64,000 bases of DNA, taken from Metallyticus violacea (Eukaryota > Arthropoda > Insecta > Mantodea > Metallyticidae). Position numbers and translations under genes: made by a program. This document shows positions 57,200 to 64,000 of the stretch, piece by piece. The notes beneath the pieces are model-generated. The model ran no database searches. It had not been told where the DNA came from and was given only the letters and a program-made list of their open reading frames with translations. The stretch is taken from NCBI GenBank assembly GCA_030762175.1, contig CM060833.1:7567001-7631000 (forward strand), written 5' to 3'. Every line of letters begins with the position of its first letter. Position 1 is the stretch's first letter.

Positions 57200-58085
57200 G
57201 ATATTAATTAATTTATTATTTAAATTCAATATTATTTTTCCACAAACTCAACACTATTTTTCTTTAAGGAAATGTTACAATGTTTTATGATTATTTATGT
57301 AATTATATAACTCTTCAACTTATATTACAAGCTATTTTCACCAATAGTTCAGTCATAATGATCTACTTGTCTAGCCGTAAATACTGTTACAAACTTTTTA
57401 AGGACTGTATCAGGAGTTTTGTAATCAGATAATGCACTCTTACCATGATCATTGTTGAGTTCAACTGCATAAAAGAGCACTTAATTAAATGTTAGTCTTA
57501 AAGTCATTGAAATGCAGGTGTCTACATGTGTGTTTGCTAAGAACAGGTTGAAAAATTATTACTATCCAAGAGAGTTACAACTACCAAATTGATGCTGTAT
57601 ATGCTTCAAATTTCCAATAAGTTTGATCTTTGTTATAAAAAATTGTAGGCCTGTTTAGAATATTATGCACATCAGCATCTCTTTAAAATGCTCTTTACAG
57701 TTCAATAAAGAATTTGTTATTCACTAAATTTTAACTTTTATTATACTATTGTGATACAAGTGTGGTAAATGCTGTATCACAGAATCAAGGAAAGGATGAA
57801 AAAAAATGAGGTGAAGTCAAATTTTTCCTATTTTCAAAGATTCTTTTAATACTTAACACCTTTATTTTTGGACAATTAACATTTAATTTAATTTGTTTTT
57901 AATTTTCATTACTGCATGAATTATTGGACAAAATATCAATTGGTTTCATTAATAAAAATTATTGTTATAAGAAACATACTATTACAACATTATGTTGATA
58001 TTTCTGTTTCCTGTAAACAGTTAATTAAATATATATAAAATTGTTCTTTCATTCACACTATACAATAGTTGGAAAGGAAGAATCA
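57200..58085. other. AT-rich intergenic DNA
   Basis: Nothing supported. Confidence 0.5.
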
Positions 58086-58087
58086 GG

Positions 58088-58172
58088 CTTGAAAAATTCA
58101 GGTCATGGCCAGGATTTGAACCATGGATACTCTGGACCAATGCTCTAACCAACTGAGCTATTGTGTTCTCCT
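58088..58172 (-). repeat. tRNA-like sequence (SINE head or tRNA pseudogene)
   Basis: On the minus strand AATAGCTCAGTTGGTTAGAG has a perfect D-arm (GCTC/GAGC) and A-box, and CCATGGTTCAAATCCTGGCC carries a B-box. The anticodon stem has a mismatch, T33 is absent and the acceptor stem does not pair. It lies 10 bases from SINE B copy 6. Confidence 0.6.
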
Positions 58173-58182
58173 CCAACCATGG

Positions 58183-58482
58183 ATTTTTTTTTTATTTGGT
58201 TTATTTACAGATGCTCTTTAACATCTCAGGTCATCCGCATTCCATCAAATCAGGGTGTGAAACGGCTGACAAATTTTGCTCAGAGGCCTCTTCTTTCATG
58301 CTTGAGATTCCTTTTTATAAATGCAAATGTACAACACGAGACCCACAGTTTTACTTCCCTTCCAAAAGAAGCCATACTTAGGATTTTTACGCTCAAAAAA
58401 TCCATCAATCCTGGCCAGGTTTGAACCTGTGATCTTGGGTTTGGGAGGCAAGTATGGTTACCACTACACCACCAGGACTGAC
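58183..58482 (-). mobile_element. SINE family B copy 6
   Basis: Complete: T-run, body, B-box (complement TTTGAACCTG) and head ending CACCACCAGGACTGAC. No clear target duplication. Confidence 0.9.
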
Positions 58483-58499
58483 AGTGTCTGCTGACTCAA

Positions 58500-59340
58500 T
58501 GATCACTCTAATGATGTAGGTAGCTTTGCATAACAAGTAAATGTTGCATACAAACTTCATAATAATGTTTATATCCTATTTAAACATGACTATACTTTTA
58601 GAATCAGAGCTTCACACTTGAAAATTACCATTTGATAACAATCACATGATAATGTAACAATGGTAAAACTTCTTGTCTCACCCTTCCATATTAAAAACTG
58701 GAAAGCAGTTTTGTAGTCCTTTTTTATTCTTATCTTATGTTTTTCTCATTCTGGCTTTTAGTACATATTTTTTCAGTAATATTTGAATTTTTAATATATA
58801 TTTTATTCAGTTATTGAAACACTGAAAATTAAAATAAAAAATGCAAGCTTGTGAATAAATAGAACAAATACCTAACATTGCATTAAATCTGCCAAGCACT
58901 TCATGCAATGCAAAACTAGCCCGCCAGCTCAAGAGTTAAAATTTGTATACACTCACATGCTGATTCCTTGACTGCAAAAAGAATTCAAATCGAATGTAGC
59001 TAAATGCTTAGAATGTAATTGTAGCACTATGTAAAATGAAATGTTAATGGTCTATGTAATTATAATTTGTAAATTTTGTACAAATTTAACTGTAAACTTA
59101 AATGTACATTTTTATCTTCTACATATGCTGTAATTTTAATATGTACTTTATTGCGCTCGTTAAGTAAGTTATAGATGTTGACAATTGTTTAGACCAAAAT
59201 GTTTAACAAATGATAAGTTTAGTGGTCTTCACTTGTTTTACCTCTACTCACTGACCTGGATATAAGTCATCATGCCCCTCAAAGGACCGTTCAATTTTAA
59301 ATGTGCAGGACCAGCAAAATATTCAAAAGTGCTTCCACAC
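58500..59340. other. AT-rich intergenic DNA
   Basis: Nothing supported. Confidence 0.5.
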
Positions 59341-59351
59341 AACCATTTATG

Positions 59352-59401
<50 letters not shown>
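59352..59401. repeat. (ATT)n microsatellite
   Basis: About 16-17 uninterrupted units. Confidence 0.95.
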
Positions 59402-59403
<2 letters not shown>

Positions 59404-59604
59404 CAAGTGCATTGAAATAATCTGGATTTATCTCTAACCTTCTGTAGCAATGATAGTTTTTTGAGTAAACTGCTTATGACCATGTATCCACCCATAATAC
59501 AGTTTACATATGACTGATTACGAACACACATCACATCACAATGTAGTTATGACATTTATCCTTGTCAATACCTTTAGTTCCATATTGAAGCCTCTGTCAC
59601 CAGT

Positions 59605-59911
59605 GTCTGTCCTGGTGGTGTAGTGGTTACCATACTTGCCTCCTACACCCAAGAACGTGTAGGTTTGAACCCGGCCAGGACTGATGGATTTTTTCGGGCG
59701 TAAAAATCCTAAGTATGGCTTCCTTCGGAAGGGAAGTAAAGCCTTGGGTCCCGTGTCGTACATTTACGGCACGAAAAATAACCTCAAGCCTGAAAGAGAG
59801 GCCCCTGAGCAAAATTTGTCGGCCATTTTACGCCCTGAGTTGAATGGGACGCTGATGACCTGAGATGTTAAAGAGTGTCCATAAATAAATCAATAAAAAA
59901 AAAATAATCAA
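59605..59911 (+). mobile_element. SINE family B copy 7, best preserved copy
   Basis: Flanked by a perfect 12-base duplication TCTGTCACCAGT (59593-59604 and 59912-59923). The head reads CCTGGTGGTGTAGTGGTTAC (A-box) and GTAGGTTTGAACCCGGCC (B-box). The body follows, ending GTTAAAGAGTGTCCATAAAT, then an A-rich tail. It defines the family: about 290 bases, class I-type tRNA head, polymerase III promoter. Confidence 0.95.
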
Positions 59912-59924
59912 TCTGTCACCAGTC

Positions 59925-61580
59925 ATTCTCGCTCACAAAATACTTAGTGTCTATGTGTAATTTTTTGTACTTGCACATATTTTTTTGGCATCATATATAA
60001 CCCTTTCTCTTAAAAATATGTTTATATTTTAGCTTTTAATAATTAATGAATGTATCATATAATATTATAAATAATAAAAGTAAATAAATTATTTTGATTG
60101 CTGCAAAATTTGGCATATATAATCTAGTGAAATAGATGCATAAAGTTCCATTTAATCCATCTGTGAGGATGAATGAATATTCTTGGCTGCAAGAGAGTTT
60201 GAATACCATACCCATTTAACCTGCCAATGCACAGGTTTGATCTTTTTACTAACTCTGACCAGTCACATACAAACCAAATTTTACCAGACATGAAAACTGC
60301 TGTTTTTACTCAGTTATGGATGAAGGCAACATTTTCTGATAATTAATACTGAAGTATACAGTCTTGTTTCTTACTCAATATATTATATGCTTTAAGCCAC
60401 AGTGATTTACCTCTCATTTACCTATTTGTCTTAAAGTACTAGATTGGATCTTTTGCTTTTAAAGTATTTCATAGGAGATTTAAGTACTTAATAGAATATT
60501 TTCATGTTGTAAATATATGTTTCCTATTTGCTTTTATTTTCTGAATGTATAAATTAGTGAAATGCCTGAGTTCAATGAAATATTTAATATGAGCTATTAT
60601 TCTACTAGCCAAATGATATCCATTTATGCTATTTTAACAGATAGAACTTTTATTAGCATTGCTTTACATTACTAATATATTTTTACTACTTTTGACATTA
60701 ATATACATTTTTTTTAAGTTCTACAACTGCACTTTGCCAAAGATTAAAATTTAAAAAAATGTTTCTTTTTCTAAAAGTAATACTTAGTTTCTTTTCTTCT
60801 TCTAGGATCTAAAACACACTTTGTTTTTATTATTATTTTTTTTTCAAAATTTTGTTCACTCTAGCTAAGTTTAACCATTTTTACACCATGTATCTTTCAC
60901 ACATATTTTATCAAGAGGACTGTTTTATTTTTTTTTTTAGATCATGCAATCAAGATCAATTTTTCTTAATTGTTTTTCACTTATTCTTAGCAAAATGATT
61001 CACTTCAATCAAAAGATGCCTCTAAATTTCAACCAAAATTATTGAATTTATGTTTCAATAGAGATAAGGGGTGGAGTGAATCAACAATGGCACAAATGAG
61101 TCTGTTGGCACTTTAGGCAATCTGATAATCAAAACAAATGAAAACAATAAAAAAACCTATTGCAGGCTTCATGGCACAGTCTAAATAAAACTGAAATACG
61201 GAACAATTAAATAAACTATAAACCAACTTATGGTGTTTGGTGTGCACACATGTTACCTGCCATTGACTGGAACAAGGTCACGCTAGCTTTTGCATCTGAT
61301 AGTAGCTGATTTCAGTTCAATTATTACGAACTGTGTGTTTTGTTCTGTATTTAATCATGAGGTGAATTATGACTCTATATACTGGTATTTCCGTACTGAT
61401 GATACTAACACTCAGGGTTGATGAGGAAGGGTAAATTTATCAATTTACAATATGGAACTCTGGTCTGGAAATGCCTCAGTTACAAGTTATATGCCAAATT
61501 TGTTTTGGTATACCTGTAAAAGTGGAATAAAAAATGTATGAATTTTTGTATATGCAATCATTTTATAATAGCTGCACTAT
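59925..61580. other. AT-rich intergenic DNA
   Basis: Nothing supported. T-rich tracts at 60830-60845 and 60930-60940. Confidence 0.5.
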
Positions 61581-62500
61581 TTTCATAAGTTGTGAAAACA
61601 TTTGCAATAGTTGTCCAAAATATCATTTCGCAGCTTTGGTGCAGGTATGATAACTCTGCAGTAAGTTCTGTCTGATCCGGTCAAACAACAAGTCATTCTA
61701 ACGATGTCAGAAGCAGCTAGGATTCTTGCCAAGAGATCCACTTCAATTTCTATATGCATCTCATAGGCAAGACATTTCACATAGCCTTACAACAAAAAAG
61801 GTCAAGTCAGGTGAACAAGCAAGACGCAAGACACAAAACAGGACTCCTCTTCCTGGTTTGCTTTCTTCCCTATCCAATAGGTCTTTAGCCAGGATGTTAT
61901 TGGATGTTTTAATAAGAATTTTACAGAGTTGTTGAGTGGACAAATTCTTCCATCTTATCTGGTATTCTTTCTTAGTCTATTGATACTCTGCAGTTCTAGC
62001 GCTTTTCTTGCTAATGCAGAAGAAATACTTGGGTCCCATGAAGTCAATCTTAGCTCTTTCCTTTGATGCTTGATTACCTTCCATGCATTTATATCCAGGT
62101 ACCGAATAAAATTCTTTGTGTAAAAATTAATAACAACTGGAAACCTTTCCATACAAGTCTAGAGTTGATTTGATGAGATTTAAGTGAACTAAGTTGGATG
62201 TCTGTGAAGATGAGCATACATGGATTAATATTTACAATTTGTCTTCTCAAGAAGTTAAGACAGGTCAGAAGTGCAACTACTTCTATCTGGAAAACTGTAA
62301 CGAAGTTCTGAAGACGTATGCAGATGTTTGTTTTTGGAAATAACAAACTCCAGTTCTTGAAGTTTTCTATTCTTGAGTCATCTTTAAAGAAAGAACACCA
62401 GATGACCTTTGGTAGAGTAAGTGAAATTTCTCCCGTACAATCAGATCCTTCCCCAATTTTGATTCTGAATGACTGCAGGTAGATGGCAGGCAACACTGTG
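61580..62500 (-). mobile_element. LINE ORF2 RNase H and C-terminal region, decayed
   Basis: In the 135-codon minus-strand frame (62089-62496) NFVTVFQIEVVALLTCLNFL matches the ATVFQAExxAIxxC block of LINE RNase H. It is followed by CMLIFTDIQLSSLKSHQI (xxIxSDSQAALxAL) and SRLVWKGFQLL (SKLVWxC). Frames to the left continue with decayed sequence. A second LINE with an RNase H domain, distinct in sequence from the 48.3 kb relic. Exact ends unknown. Confidence 0.65.
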
Positions 62501-62788
62501 CTTCTTACAGAAGAGTGTCCAGTGTTGTGGCAGCCAATTCATATGGATCAAATATTGCAGGGAAATAATAGCTAACCATCTCTCTCATAGACAGTTGAGA
62601 GTTGATCTCAAGCTGCACGCTTCACTAATGTCTGGACGATCCATCCATCCATCATTTTTTATTCCATGTTATAAGAATGCCCCAGATGTACAAGGTATTT
62701 AAAACAAAAAGTAACCGAAATGAGTCTATGACTTTTAACAATATAAGGTAACTTATAGTCTGTCTGTGTTTTTATTTATGTTTCAGAG

Positions 62789-63180
62789 GACGTGGGTCAC
62801 AGCGAACATGCCACAGTATGCCGCCCTGAACGCGTTGGTGCTTGCAACATTATTTCCGGAGTTACGGGATAGGACAAAATGGGGGCCCTCCCTGAAATTC
62901 GTGGCAACCACTTTCCAGAGCACTACCAAAGAAAGCTATCCCATGTTGGATGGAAATGTTCCGACAAATAGGGTGCTTGAAGAATCATAAGGGACATTCA
63001 GGAAAACCCCGCACTAACAGGGAATCTGCTTTTCCCTATCCCTCCAGAAGCCGGGACCTCTCGATTTATGACGCATTTCTACAGGGCATGTTAAAGCAAC
63101 AGCGTACCACGCACGTACCCTTGACGATCTGAAGGCAAATAACCAGTATGTGATGTGCGACCTGTTTGCACATATCTAAT
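62789..63180 (+). mobile_element. DDE transposase C-terminal fragment
   Basis: 62790-62870 reads VTANMPQYAALNALVLATLF then PEL, like VTVNxxRYxxML...FPEL of mariner-like transposases. At about 63035-63095 YPSRSRDLSIYDAFLQGMLK matches (P)PRSPDLxxxDxFLWGxLK with Pro to Arg and Trp to Gln changes. In another frame TLDDLKAN follows (63112-63135). GC content is above that of the surroundings. Confidence 0.6.
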
Positions 63181-63199
63181 CAGAAGACTAGACAATGTT

Positions 63200-63900
63200 T
63201 TCGGTTACCTTTCCTACACAGTTTCAAGTTCATTGTTGCATTATGTCATAGCGGGCGTTGAAATGATGCTGACTGACTTGAAAAATGTGCCAGTAGTAAG
63301 TACCATTATCTATTGTCATATCGGCCCAAGAACCTTTTTTAATATTTTCACGTGAACTACAAGGTTTCAGTACTCACTGTCAAGTTTTTCAATAATGGCA
63401 AGGAAAAGTGGTTAAGTTAGGTCCAAATGACGATTGGCTTTTCAAAGGGAGCAGCTAGTAATTTATACAGAAAGAATTTACTTACTGTATCTCCAGTCTA
63501 GAGAATGTGGAGACCAATGTCTCCCCTTCTGAAGAACACAGGTTCAAGTCCTCACGATATTTTCAGCTCAGACGGATTTCTTTTATTCACGTATGCACTC
63601 ACGAGGTTGTATCCAGTCTACCAGCTGTCTGTAGGCGAAATTGTCATTGGCGCGTCTCTCTTGTTCGCGCATGCGTACTTGAATACATGCGAGTTTTGCG
63701 TCGAATGGTGTTCAAGGAGTATATGCGTTTTGTGAATGTAATTTTATTTTATTTAATTAGCTGTCGAGTTTACATTATTTATTTTATTTCCTTAGCTGTA
63801 CGATCTATGTGACAAAATCCCTTTTAACTGTGAATTGTGTATCAAAACATTTACGAAACAGTGTAGTTTAAGATATGTTTCCAATATCTTATTGCTTACA
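63200..63900. other. Intergenic DNA
   Basis: Overlapping frames at 63505-63735 and 63507-63812 have no recognised similarity. Confidence 0.4.
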
Positions 63901-63903
63901 TTG

Positions 63904-64000
63904 CGTTTAATGCCCGTTTTACACAGAGGCACCACGGGCGATGGGCACTGATGATACACGAGATGAAATGATAAATTAGGAAAGGAGTATTTTTTTTTAA
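63904..64000 (-). mobile_element. SINE family A copy 10, cut by the window edge
   Basis: GCGTTTAATGCCCGTTTTAC, GGCACCACGGGCGATGGGCA and GATGAAATGATAAATTAGGA follow the family order from the 3' end. The tRNA head would lie beyond position 64000. Confidence 0.88.

Noticed and set aside
62469..62702. 77-codon plus-strand frame next to the LINE
   Set aside because: No family similarity and overlaps the start of the minus-strand LINE frame.

Overview
The window is AT-rich eukaryotic DNA with spliced genes (GT-AG introns), many tRNA-derived SINEs, several decayed LINEs, Penelope-like elements and at least six kinds of decayed DNA transposon. The mix (mariner-like elements with a DUF4817-type N-terminus, a hAT with a CGGBP1-like N-terminus, Penelope-like elements with hairpin repeats, tRNA SINEs) suggests an arthropod with a large genome, most likely a hemimetabolous insect. 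That assignment is inference.

Only one place holds host protein-coding sequence: 5.1-8.0 kb. Two genes stand head to head. On the minus strand (5183-5822 and leftwards) are the first coding exons of a CCAR1-like gene (cell division cycle and apoptosis regulator 1), with an untranslated first exon near 6025-6120; the rest of the gene lies beyond the left edge, so 1-5182 is read as its intron. On the plus strand (6653-7909) is a complete four-exon cyclophilin of 204 residues with a mitochondrial-type leader and an internal methionine that would give the 165-residue cytosolic form. About 530 bases separate the two transcripts and contain a perfect palindromic CRE.

Everything else is repeat-derived or featureless. 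From left to right: a LINE 3' end (about 1.97-2.16 kb); a decayed DDE transposon (2.65-4.2 kb) hit twice by SINEs at one target site; a tandemly duplicated repeat (8.6-9.3 kb); an older dispersed repeat carrying a SINE (9.9-11 kb); Penelope-like termini (11.06, 12.5, 15.8, 24.8 kb); mariner fragments (15.4, 16.7-17.2 kb); a hAT transposase (19.2-20.5 kb); paired dispersed repeats (21.9 and 26.7 kb; 9.9 and 25.4 kb); Tc1-like, LINE and DUF4817-type fragments (27.3-30.4 kb); a mariner (31.0-32.1 kb); a 1.44 kb inverted-repeat unit (33.6-35.0 kb); a SINE-rich tract (37-51 kb) with a LINE RNase H relic (48.3 kb); LINE reverse transcriptase (51.7-53.9 kb); a mariner-like element with long inverted arms (55.9-57.2 kb); more SINEs (58-60 kb); a LINE RNase H region (61.6-62.5 kb); and a DDE fragment (62.8-63.2 kb). 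At least two abundant SINE families (called A and B here) and two or three rarer ones occur, several with clean target-site duplications. No new cellular system was found; the most unusual items are the Penelope-like hairpin termini, the repeated insertion into one target site, and the inverted-arm mariner.
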